From Ahaetulla prasina (taxonomy: Eukaryota > Chordata > Lepidosauria > Squamata > Colubridae), in assembly GCF_028640845.1 (NCBI RefSeq), contig NC_080539.1, positions 300,683,516 to 300,747,515 of the forward strand: DNA of 64,000 nucleotides, written 5' to 3'. Both the position numbers and the translations under genes were made by a program. Below the pieces are notes generated by a model. That model did no database searches and had not been told where the DNA came from. It was given only the letters and a program-made list of their open reading frames with translations. Positions within the stretch are counted from its first letter, which is position 1; each line of letters starts with the position of its first letter. Shown one piece after another: positions 37,700 to 51,300 of the stretch.

Positions 37700-40600
37700 T
37701 TTAACGTATTTTAGTCCTCATCAACAATTAATTGCTTCAGCTTCCTGCATTGGTGTGTGTTACTTTTCTTTTGTATTTTTGGTTAATGATTTTGCACACT
37801 GCCCTAGATCACATTAACCAATAAAGAAATAAAGCAACAGACAAACAGTTTTATCACCACTTCTACCTTTCCCCTGCTAGTAAAATGCTGACAATTTATT
37901 TCAAGGCAAGTCCTACTGTTCTATTAATTGCTCTCAGGAAGTTTATAACATGGAACTAAAGTCTTTCAGATTTTATTCTCATAGATTTATGTTTTGGGCT
38001 GGCTGGCACGGGGCTTGAATTTCCTTGAGTGTAATGGCAGAAAAACTGTATATAAATATAAAAAATAAAATAGATGTAGACTCTCATAACCTCTCTTCGG
38101 GGCAAAAATAGGGATGCAAATTGAATGATTGAATGAAATGAATGAATGAATGAATGAATGAATGAATGAATAGGTTTTGTTGTCAATTTACTGTTCTCTT
38201 GGGCTTTGAAAATAGGCAAGAAAAATACAATAGAAAGGACTTTGGGATGAAAATTTCAAAATTTCAGCTCTCTGTGGAAAGTAAATACTATCCTTCCTTT
38301 TAAAAGTTGATTAATATTCTTGAATCTTGTATCCTACAAGGAGACGAATTCTGCTTACCTTGCCACGAATCTTTTGAATATCATATCGAACCTGTGCAAA
38401 TTCACGGAGCCCAAATGACCCACCAACTATTAACACCTAAAATATTAAAATAAGGGGAAAATAATCAGGATAGGAAAGGAGAGAACAGTCCGAGTGTAAG
38501 ATTATGAGAAACTGTCAGCCCAACATGCTTATTTTTTTCTTGCTAAACTATGGTAAAAGGACTTCAATAACAATACATGTGGATATTGTTTCTATTAGTA
38601 TCCTCAACGCGAGGACTCCAGCTTTCTAGAGTCCCTATCTTTCTGTATCTCATTTCTCTGGAACTTTAAATTCAGCAGTGTCTCGCTTGTAATAGCTGAA
38701 GCAACAGCGATCACTAGATGAATTCAGACACGAAGGTAAAAAAGATCCAGTTATGTTCCTGGAACTTTTCAACAAACTAGGATCCTACATATATGGTGGC
38801 CCTTAGAGTTCAAAAAAGACGTGCTGTTGTGCAGTTCATCTGTGGACACAGAGGTGATTCTACAGTCCCATAGTGGACGCGTACGGTCTAGCACAGTTGA
38901 ATCGCACATGAGAAACCTGTGTGTGATGGAGTTTTAAGTGAAATGGCCATGGTACAACTCTTCAGAAGAAGAGACCTTACTCCAATGGCATGGGGAACCG
39001 TTACAGCCGGAAACCTCTCTTGCTGCAATAAATGACCAGGATGTTTATATGTGGTGGTCCTAAATTTTTGCTGCACCTACATTCTCATCCATTCAGGTTT
39101 AAATTATAGGTTTAAATCACTAAGATTTAGGAACAGGAATAATAAAACAGGAGAAATTGGCATGAAGAAAATAAAATGACCTTTTAGAATGAGATGCCAT
39201 TAAAAATGCCTTCAAGTTTTAAAATATAATTATGCTCTGCTATGCCGATTCTGACGCTTCTGTAATACTATTAAATCTTTAAACAAATTAAACATCAATT
39301 TTTAAAACTTTAAATCAAAAACCAAAGCAGAATTTATCTTTAAATCCAAGCTGAATTTTGGCTGTTTATACAACCTATTTCTTTCATTGTTGGAATCACT
39401 GTAAGAACTACGTACTACACATATTTTTTACCAAATGTTTTCCAAGTTTAAATTAACAAAATAAGTGTTAATATTCTACATGCCACACAAAATTAAAAAT
39501 GCCTTCAAGTTTTAAAATGTAATTATGCTCTGCTATGCAGATTCCTATGCTTTCCTAATACTAATTAAATCTTTAAACAAATTAGACGTCAATTTTAAAT
39601 TTTAAATCAAAAACCAAAGCAGAACTTATCTTCAAATCCAAACTGAATTTTGGCTGCTTACACAACCTATTTCTTTCATTGTTGGAATCATTGTAAGAAG
39701 TACTTACTACACATATTTTTTAACAAATGTTTTCCAAGTTTAAATTAACACATTGTTAATATTCTACATGCCACACAAAATAACCAAATTTACATACAGA
39801 ATTGTATTATATTTACTCTGCCTGTTGTAAAGTTATGAGAAAATAGTTACATCTTTCCATATTACAAAATGCAATACTAATAATCCCTACTAAAGTACTT
39901 ACACACATAGATTTGTCTATTAAGCCTTCAAGAACAAGACACAACACAACAAGACAGAAGAAAAAATATAAACAGATGACTGTTACACCTTACATATGCA
40001 TAGAATGTGTGGTACAAGAGATGTAGCAAATTTGACATCTGGGTAGAATAATAGTGACTTAACCCTCTTCTAGTTAAAGATGCTGAGTGATTACCAGCAG
40101 CTGGGCTTCGTGCCAGAGCAGAAGGAGCTTTTCTGGACAAGGAGGAAGCCATGAGATTACCGATTCGCTTTTTGGAGGGGCAGTCCTTGAGAGAACTCTG
40201 GCAAGTTCCAGAGGGATCTTGTCAAATGGAGCGCCAGGAGCCACAAAAAATAACAGCATGCTCAAAGCCTCAGGTGAACAGCATTGGGTTGAACAGCATT
40301 GGGTTTGCTGAACCTACTTTCTTTAGCACATTTTGGTTAAATAAATAGGTTAAAGCAATTTTACAACTATTTTGGTGGTGGTAGTTAAATGACCGCCTAG
40401 TTTGAAAAGAGACCACCATTGCCATTAAGTGAATGCTGCAGTTGTTAAATAAATCAGTGGTTCACTATGGAGCTAGTTTTCTTGAAAACTGGAAGTAGCT
40501 GCAGTTTTCAGGCAAAAATATTCGTAACTATTGTCATATAACTGCAGGATGCTGCAAACGACCATAAATGCAGTCCAGTTGCTCAGCATTGAAAGTGTGG

Positions 40601-43600
40601 TCATGTGACTACATGGTGGGGAGGATGGGCAACCATTAGAACTTTGAATCAAGGTCGTAAGTATCCTTTAGGTAGGTCTAAGGAAACTTCAAACAGTTAC
40701 TAAGCAAACGGTAGCAAGTCAAGCAAGTACTAATTTTGGATAGGATATACAGATGGATACTTACGAGAGAATGGACAGTAGGCACACCACAGAAATTAAC
40801 AAAAATATATAAAGGTATATTTTTGAAACCATTGTTGAAAATGTGAAAAACATGAGGGGACATTTTATCATGCATGGTGGAATTGTGCGAAAGTGAAGAA
40901 ATTGGGATACAAATTCATATAACCATGCAAAAGGTTTTAAGATAAATATTGTGAAGAAACCAGAACTTTTTTTTATTGGAACTTACGGACAATGATTTAG
41001 AAACCACTCATGGAAGATTGATTTTGTATATGGGAACTGCAGAAAGACCATTGTATGCTCAATGATGGAAGAATAATCAAATTCCCACAGTGGGGGAATG
41101 GATTGTGAAAATGTCAGAATTTGCTGAAATGGCAAAGCTGACCAATTTGATGTAAATGTTTCATGAACATTATAGTAAATGTTTCATGAACATTAGTAAA
41201 TGTTTCATGAAGTAACATTAATGTTTTCTTAGCAGATTCTTAAAAACCTATTTCAATTTTCTTTCTGAAAAAAAAAGCATGTTATGCTACAAAAAGATTC
41301 TGGCAAACTGTTAAAGTTGGATATCACTCATCAATACACCAATTTGATACATTCAGTCATACCTCTGATTATCCAATAACTTGCTACTCAGTACAACTCC
41401 AAAAGCTTTAACCAAAAACTGTCTACCATTGACTTCACCCCATTCCTAAGAGGACTATAAGGGACGTGCATAATTGCACAAAAGTGCCTACCGTTCCTGT
41501 CCTATTGTTTCCTTTCAATGTATGTACTTGTATATAATGTTGTGACAAAATTAAAAAAAAAGTTGAATTATTTGTTAATAAAATAGGCAGCAATTTCTCT
41601 ATCACTGCAACTTACTCTACTAGACTCTCGTCTCTTACCAGAAGGACTTAACACATGCAGTATAGCAATAGCAATAGCACTTAAACTTATATACCAGTTC
41701 ATTGTGTTTTACGGCCTTCTCTAAGCTGTTTATAGAGTCAGCATATTGCCACCAACAATCTGCGTCCTCATTTTATTGACCTTGGAAGGATGGAAGGCTG
41801 AATCAAACTTGAGCCAATCAAGATCGAACTCTTGGCAGTGGGCAGAGTCAATCTACAATACTGCAGTCTGACCTCTGTGCCACCACTGGTCTGCATCATT
41901 GACTCTGAAAGCCAAATCACAAAACTGCACTCTTTTTACCTAAATCCCTAAATTAATGTTCACTGCTGGTAGTATAGATCGTCTACTAGAGAAAAGGAGA
42001 AAGGCAACATTTTATGAAATGTTTTACTTAAGGAATAAATATTTTATTTTTAAATCTCTTGTGTAAGACTTCTATTTCTCAAGCCCATAAACCATGCGCT
42101 GACTAGAGTTAGTACTTGAAACCTAAAACCAGCAAAAATCCAAAATTCAAATGTACGTCATCTTTCTCTCTTTTTCTCTCTCTCAAAGGTCATCCAACTC
42201 AACAACAACAACAACAACAACAACAAAAATCTGCTTGACCTGAATTTTGTCTGAATTTCAGGCAACAACACTGCCTTTTCTTGGGTAGGTTTAGAAAATG
42301 TTCGCTGCTTTCCCTCAAAAATGGTAATCACTCATACAATATAGCAGGTTTTCTTATGTACAAGTGTATTTTTATGATTGACAAAAAACATTGCAATTTA
42401 ATGGACTTTTGGCTGTAACAGCCATTCTTTACCCATTAGTCTGTTAAATCAAAAATTTTCTTTATTCATTACAAACCTGCAGAACTGAAAAAGTCAAGTG
42501 AAATACTATATTCTTTTTCTCTTTACTCAATAAGAATTGGAAAGACATGGGATATTTCAATTTTGAAAAAAAATTACAATATGTGTAGTCTGCAGTTACT
42601 ATAAGGTTCCAATCTGACATCTGGAAACTGTAGCCCTTCATTTTTTTACTAGGCAAGTACAAGAGGCAATTTTGGCATAAAAATATTATTCAGCTTCTTT
42701 CTTAGAGGACGATATATTACAATGTCTCTTGAATTTGTTATGTTTCAGACTAAGAGACAATTTTATTTATCCTGCACTGGGGAACTAAAATATTTTTGCC
42801 CCAAATAAGCTATTCTGCACTTTAGCAACCTGTGATGACATTTTAAAAATGTAACAGTCTTCATATTTTGTCACTTTTTCTGCTGAATGAAAATGGTTAA
42901 CTGGAAGTAGATTTAGTTATTCAACCAATGAAAAATGAATTAAAATGACTGCATACCCACAAAGAAATATATCATTATCAGCTTCCTTATTTAACTGATT
43001 TTACATATGCTGCCTTGCATACCAATGATAATGAAATAGGCTTGCACAATCTGGGTCTGATATAATCCATACTGAACACTGTAATTCATTGCTGACCCTC
43101 AATTTTGATTCTCAGTTCAACACATGGGGCTTTAGCATGGATTAATAAAAGAGATTTGGTTGATAGTAATGGATTTTCTTGAAAATTTGTATAAGGATTA
43201 TTTATCTGGAAATATAGGGATAGCTACATATATTGCAAATGTTCTCCTTGGAATTTTTTTTTTGTCTGAAAATTAGATGCATAACACTCAATTTAAGTGT
43301 TATACGCATAACACCTGCCATTTTCTGTTGATCTGACGTGGAGTCAGAATAAGCAGATAAGAATTCATAGCATTGCAAACATCAACCATACAGTACTGTT
43401 TGGGGGTGTGGTTAATTATGGTACCAGTTCAGAAATTGCCGCTGCAAATAATTACGAGCTATTACCATGTCTAAGAAGGACAAATAATGGCTTATATACA
43501 GTAGTGGCCAAAATTGTGGAAATCTTTTGGGAAAAGCATATTTTCTAAAACTAGCTAATAACACAACTTTTTTTTGGACCATAAAATTATATATCAATGG

Positions 43601-46600
43601 AAAGATAATTTAATCAAGAATGTAATGCAATAACTTTTATGAAGGATTTGCTCTTAGAATAGCAGTTACAGTATAAAGAAGAAAAGTGAAACATGTAGAA
43701 AAAATGAGATATACAAAAATTATCACCATAGAAAAAATGAGATATACAATAATTATCACCATGAAAATTAATACTTAAGTTGGGAAACCTTAACATGAAT
43801 TATGGCCTTACAACGTCTACCCATGGAGTGAACCAAGTCTTTTAGTTCTGCAGCTGTTATAATGTGAAACCAAGATTGAAGGATGGCTTCTATTAACTGG
43901 GTTTTATTGCTGGGTCACTTCTGACTAGCAAGTTTCTTTAGTCGGCTCCATAGATTTTCAATTGGGTTAAGGTCTGGGCTATTCCCAGGCCATTCCAGCA
44001 GTGGAATATGATTATCCTGAAACATCAAAAAAAGTGGTGTTATTAGCCACCAAACCTCAAATATACACTTTTCCCAAAAGGTTTCCACAATTTTGGCCAC
44101 TACTGTAAAAATAACTGGCATTATGAGCACCATGAAGCCATCATTGACTTGTATTAAACATATAAGGCAGAAGTTACTTTTTTAACTTTTTAAAGTCAAC
44201 TTCATGTTATTCAATATTCCATGTCATATTACAAAGTCTGCAGTTTTCAGACCATGTTTTCTCTTGATAAACTACTAAGGTAAGCAGCAAGGTAGTAAAT
44301 CATTGATGTTAAATAGGTAAAGGCATGTGACTAGGCATGTTCTTTTTTTAAAAAAAGAAAAAATACTCATTTTCCTAGAAATGATTTATTTTCCAAGTAT
44401 TTCTTGATTGTAAACAAAATGGCTCATCCAGTGTAGTTTATATTGCTAAAAGCAACATAAATTACACTTAATGTTCCTCATAGACACACAAAGAGCTGTA
44501 CTTCTGTGAAGAAATTGAAGTTTGATCAATTCAAGTTGAATTGCCAGCTCAATTTAATAAGAGTGGCTTCTATACAAGTGTCGACACCCAGGTCTAAGAA
44601 CCATCCTTATCAGCTCAAAATAGTGTAGCCACTTTGTCAGAACTATCTTTTCAAGTGCTACACAGCATTGTTTCAATCAAAGTTTTGATTGAAGTGAAAT
44701 ACTTCATTGAAAATTTGTACATAACTCTTGACTTTTGCACATGTTTGGGGTACAGTTTACGGTAAAACCTTATTGATTCTAGAACAACACTATTCTGCCC
44801 ATAACCCGGTCATTCTATGACATCTTTTATGTGAGGAGACAAATGCAACTTTAACACTCTCACCCATCTTGGAGAAACATAACAGAGGCGGTATGTTTGC
44901 ACAAAGCACCCTACTGAGCAAAAGACAACGTGAACAGAAACAAATAACAGCTCTGGGCAAGGAAATGTATAAAAGCATAACCATCTTGTTAGGTCAGGCC
45001 AAAGGACCATCCAGTCCACTGTGTAATGATGTCAATCAGAATGTTTTTGGGACACTTACAAGCCTAGAATGGAGAAAAATAACTCCGTCCCTTTGTTGCC
45101 TCCTAGTAACTTATTTTTAAGATTTTCATTTATGATTCAAAAGGGTGTAAATAGATACCAATATTAATAGTTACTCAAAACCTCCATTAATCTGCCCAGT
45201 CCCATGCAAATTGGCTAACATTAGCACAACTGCTGGCAGCAAAATTCCACAATTTAACTATGTTCTGTATGTTAAAAAATCTTTCTGTAAGCCCTGAGTC
45301 TCCCTATATTTCAATGGATGGCCTCAGGTTTTAACATGGTGAGGAGAATACATTTCTTTTCACCTGATCTATGCTATTCATGATTATTTTACATTTCTCT
45401 ATCATGTCTCCATTTACATTCCTTTGATCCAAGCTATCGAATTGTCATTACTGTAGTCCTTCCTTATGGCAGAACGGCTTCAATTTTCACATACACTTTT
45501 GTACCTCTTCTAGCTCAATAATGTTCTTCTCAAATGTCTATGGAGATACTCAGTCATCCAGGCCATGGTTGTTGTGGCCCACCAGCTGCCAGTGGAGCTG
45601 GTGGCAGACTCAGATGATGAGAAGGTTGGGGAGGAATTTGGGGCAGTGCTGGATTCTGGGGAAAGTTCTGATGGATGCTGCATCAGATGCAGAGATAGAG
45701 CCAGGGCCGTCCGACATTTCCCAGCCACCAGAGATGCAGCTGCCTTTGGAGGCTGATATGAGTGAGGAGGAAGAACAGCTGGGGCCTGTTCCAGATGCAT
45801 GTATGCACAGAGCAGTTAGAAGAGGTGAGCAACGGAGGACAAGGAGTCGACTCGGGAAGCAAAGCACACATGGACGCTGAATGGCCCCACCCTGGCTGGA
45901 GAATAAATAGAAGGTAAGCGAAGTGGTTGTCGTAGGAGACAACAGTTCATATTTCTGAAGATTTTGCTCATTGTGTTTTGTGCCACAAAGACTGCTTGCC
46001 AGAACTTAATTTGCAGCCTTTCGGCTGGGAGCTCACGGCCTTGCAGTTATCGCAAGGAACTGATAAGGTCTGTACTGCAGCTAACTACTTGAAGGATTAT
46101 TGCCTGGACTTTTCGGTGGGTGAATGCAGTTAATTCGCAAGAGGTAAATAAAGAGGGATTTTTTTTTGTGACAAGAAGTCTGTTTCTTGCTTCTGCTAAG
46201 GCTGGGTCAGAACAATGGTTGTCCCAAAGGTGCTTTTTCAAGAAGCAACTGGACTTTCCAGAAAGTCCAGTTGCCTCTTGAAAAAGCACCTTTGGGATGT
46301 CCTTCTTAAACCATGTTTGTAAATATTGTATATAGTACTCCAAATATGGTATCACATTTATGTAATGGCATTATTATATTGGCAGTTCTATTTCCAATTC
46401 CCTTTCTCTTGATTCCAAACATGGAATTATAAACTTTTTCACAGCAATTGTACACTGAGTTATTTTCAGCCAAATTCCCTTTTCTTTCCATTACTAGTTC
46501 AGATTCCATTCTTACACAGGTGAAGTTTGGATCATGGTGGATAAAAATCAATGCTTTTTTAAAAAAATAAAAAAAATGGCTTTTTAAATTTAAATTGGAA

Positions 46601-48200
46601 TTTTAAAATTTAAATTGGATTTTTTTGATTTTTATCAAATTTATTTTAATAAAATGCTTTTGGAGTAAAAATCTATCTAAAGATAGTTTTCTATTTAAGA
46701 TACATTAATAATTTAGTTTATTTAGCATGAAATGGAGCTTAGTTATGTAGCATGAGGCTGTATATTCTGCAATATTGGGACTGTTGGTGAGTCAACAGCA
46801 GATCAGAGGAGGAGCTGCTGCAGGACAGAGATGACAGCCGCTCTTTAAAAATTATGATTTAAATCGGGTTGATTTAAATCAAGCCTTTTTACTAGTGATT
46901 TAAATCAAATCCACCATGGTTTGGATTGTCATTTCCCTTTGCCAATGTGCATCAAGTAACTTGGACTTTGTTTAATACTTTGAAGTCCATTCAGTCACTT
47001 TGGAGAGATTCTTTTTGAACTCTTTCACAATCTCTTTTTGATTTTACCACTTCAGATTGCCACGGTGATCAGAAATGGCCACTTTACCACTCATTCGTAT
47101 AGGCACTGCTCGGCAGTGAGATGTACAGCATATATATTTAATCAACAAATAAATTTATCCATGAAGAACCCTACTATACATAACTCACCAGGGTGTGAAT
47201 TGCTCATTTATTCCTACTTTTTGTGTTCTGATTATTAACCAGTCCCTAAGATTGCTTGTATTTTTATGTAATGACAGCTGAGTTTTCTGATATTGTCCTT
47301 TGTCAAAGACTTTCCAATCTATTTTATTCTATAGCTATTGGGTCATGGTTTTTTGCTTGCTTATAGACACTATCTGTTCCAACATTTTGTTGAAGGTATA
47401 GCAGCAGTATGATGTCCTACTAGTTTATATGCTATTGTTTTTATACATATTAGGCTTGTTCCAAAGGTATCTCAGAGTCTCAATCAAAATCTCTAGTCTT
47501 ATCCATACATTAATGCTATTTAGCACTACCTGTTTAACTGCCCTTGCTTATGGAGCAGTTTTAAGAAAGACATCTTGATTGCTCCAGATTCATCAACAAT
47601 CCAACAAATTTGGCTTCCAGTACTGCCTGACTAGTTTTTCTACCTCACTGTTTAACACATGAATAAACAACACTTACCATTCCCTTGCATGGATGTTTAA
47701 CTCATAAGTTTGCTTCGCTGACATTTATAAAGGAGTGTCAACAGTTTGTCACTATGGTTGTGATGCTTCAACAGCTGGGAATTTCTTGTGGCTGGAGAGT
47801 ACATGCAATCTCAACCTCTTTCAGTACAACATTTTCAGCATTGAAATATACATACAAGATAAAACACACAAGGAGGTTCATGGTGGGAGGGGGAGGTTCC
47901 TTAAGCAAGATTAAAACATGTAGTTCAAAATTGATGAGGGAATACAGAAGGCATTTTGCAATTTTAATTTTAACAAGGCAAGCTGTATTCCATAGTGCAA
48001 GTATGAGTAAATGGTTCTTTGAACCACACTGTAGTCATTTTGAATTACAGGCTTGGCCAGTTCAGAATGAACACCGTTGGAACTGTCTGACAAGAAACTC
48101 TGTTGTGGAGAGTCAAAAACGTGTGTGTGTGTTTGTCGAAGCACCTCGTCTGTGGGAGGGAGCATACTGCTTTGCTTTCACCTTTCAGCCCCAATCCAGG

Positions 48201-48250
<50 letters not shown>

Positions 48251-48303
48251 GTAGGTAGGTAGGTAGGTAGGTAGGTAGGTAGGTAGGTAGGTAGGTAGGT
48301 AGG

Positions 48304-48334
<31 letters not shown>

Positions 48335-48336
48335 GC

Positions 48337-48373
<37 letters not shown>

Positions 48374-51300
48374 GTCACACACACACACAAATTGTTGAGT
48401 TTGGCATCATTTGATAGATTTTATGTATCATATCTCCTCCCTGAACTCAAGGGATCATATGTACCATTCTACCTATTTTTTCCAATCCTGTGAAGTAGAT
48501 TGGGCTGAGAGGAGGTGATTGGTCCAAGGTTATTCAATGGGTTTTCATGGCTGAGGATAAACATGAACTTGGAACTCACCAGTCCTAGTCCAACACCTAT
48601 TCAGCACACTACACTGGCTCAATTTTTTTAAAATTTGTGTCCATATTTCAATAAAATATGTATTTCACTTCTTTTTCATAATTAAATAAAATATGGCAAA
48701 TGACAAAGAACCAGTAAAGGTTCCAACTAAGCTATGCCAGCAAATCTAAAGAACGAAACAGATTGGAGGAGGTAAATCTACATGCCAATGCCAAGAAAGG
48801 AGACTCATCAGAGTCTGAAAATTATCATGCAATATTCTTAATTTCAGGTGAAAGCAAAATACTGATTAGGATTATTGAACACAGATAACAGCACAATGCC
48901 AGATGTTAAAGATTGTTTTAGAAATAGCAGAGGAACACAACACAATACTACTGATCTGTACTAAATAATTGAGAAAGCCAAAGGATACCAAAAAGAAGTC
49001 AGTGTGTTTAGATTAGACTGATTATAGAAGTATAAAACTATAGATTTTAGACTGATTATAGAAGGCCTTGGTTGCATTAATTATACCAAGCTGTGGAATG
49101 TGCTGGACATAAGGAAATTCCAAAACATGACAAAAGAGACTGGTTTGGGGTTGGTAATGGAGTGAGACTGCATATTTCCCTTATTTATTCAATTTGTATA
49201 TGGAATATATATTGAGGAAGATGGATTGGGAAAAGATGACCATATGTATACCACTGAAAGATGTGAAAGACCAGTCTGGGGACAAATTTTCCTGGAGAAA
49301 ATCTATCTAAGGAACACCAACTTGATTGCACTGGACAAGAAGCAATAGATATAAAGTATTCTAAGGAGGGAAGCAACCAAGAACTATGGAGAATTTTCCT
49401 GACACTTAGAACAATCAATCTGTGGAACAGCTTGCCTTCAGAAGTTGTTGGTGCTCCAGCACTGGAGATTTTTAAGAAGAGATTGGACAACCACGTGTCT
49501 GAAACGTGTAGGGTTTCCTACCTGAGTAGGGGGTTGGAAAGGGACCTCCAAGGTCCCTTTCAAAACTGTTATTCTCTTAAAACATTTTAGAATAACAGAT
49601 ATCAGCCAGGAACAAAAGAATAATACAACATTGTATTACTCCAAATATCTGCTCCAAACTCGACTGCAGAAAATATGACTTCAGCAACAGAGTGGTCAAC
49701 ACCTGGAATGCTCTACCAGACTCTATGTTACAGCCTCAAACCCTCACAGCGTCAACCTCAAACTGTCTACCATGGATCTCACCCTATTCCTAAGAAGTCC
49801 ATAAAGGGGGCGTGCATAAGCGCACCAGCATGCCTACTCTTCCTGTCTTACTGTCCCCATTTATCTGTACTTACTTCCTTTGTTTATATTTATGTTTATA
49901 CCTATACCTGCTATCTTGTGCATTAGCTCAGAAGTGAATGCTGCAACTCTTTGCATTAGGCATTCACTTAGTTACTGAAACGAACTACAGCAAGGCTAGT
50001 TAATTACAACCCCCACGAACATAAAATAGGAGGTGATGAGAATCACAAAGCAAAACACTGGTTAATGGTGAAAGTATTTGACTATGAGCAGTGAAGTCAT
50101 GACAGAATATGCTGAATTCACCCCTTTCATTGCACAATGCAAAGTTTGTGTTAAGTAGCTCTTTAATTGGTCTCTATTTTTTCTTCCTTTTGCATAAGCA
50201 CTTCCTTAAGGTAATCCTATTTCAATTTGGGATAGGATCCTATGATCAAAATATAAACTGAATCAGCAACTTGGTCATTAAATGAAGTGGTTGCTAAGTG
50301 AAACTGTGTCTGGGCTTATGATCTGATTTGTGGAAGAGAAACTGCCTGAGTCATGGAGAGGAATCAAACAGGGAATTAGTCTGGAATTCATCTGTGGGCA
50401 TGAGAGGGCAAAGTGTGCCCCCCCTACTGAATGCTGTTGAACCTTATCTAGTCTTACCCGCCTGCAATAAACAGCTAATTGAACTTTTCAAGTTTGGATC
50501 GGCTTATATGGGCCTGGCATTATCTATAGTTTTTCTTTGATTGTAAACCTACAAAGGTCACAAATGTAAAAACTAATTAGAAACTTACTTTTTAATCATT
50601 GCTGTAAATGTGAATGGCCACTTTATGTGACAGTTGCTAAATGAGGACTACCTGTAATTGCAGGGCAATGCTGCTCTGGAAGGGACAGAAAACAGCAAGT
50701 TTTCAAGCTTTATCTACCTGGGTGTCTGCACAACATCTTTTTCTTATAATCAGTAGTTGAAACAATAAACTTGGATTGACACAAAATCCAGGCCCAGGAA
50801 TAGACATGGGGAACAATTTACTATTCAGGTCAGATTCTTTTTTTCTAATCTGTTTCTTAAACCAGCTCTTTTAAACACCATTAAAATCCAATTATATAAT
50901 TTGATCTTGATTAACAATTTATTACAGCAGTGTCAGAAAACTTGCCATCCCTATGCAGTAAGCAAAAATCACATAGGGTGAGTCACCAGGTGCTGCAACC
51001 CTGATCAGAAATAAGATATTTCTTTTACTGCATTTTACAAACTGGAGCACCACCTACTGTATTTGAGAGCCAAGTGCACTATAAGCTGTAGGAAGGAAAG
51101 GTATAGTTCATTTTCTCTTTGAAATCAAGTGTGGGGCTCATTATAAAAAAGGAAATGGCAAGGAAATATGAAAACCCAAAAAGTAGAGCAAGCTCTTAAA
51201 GGAGGACCAAGATATGTCCACCTAACGATCAGTCAAAAGTGATTTCATGTAAACTAACTAAAGATTTTAAATGAAGGCAGGATGTAACTAACAAAAATAT

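Noticed and set aside
48198..48388. Inference that the window lies on a W or Z chromosome because of the Bkm-type array
   Set aside because: GATA/GACA arrays also occur on autosomes, and one array is not evidence of sex linkage.
48178..48390. ORFs of SVCL/YLPT repeats
   Set aside because: Translation of the GATA/GGTA/GACA array; no coding meaning.
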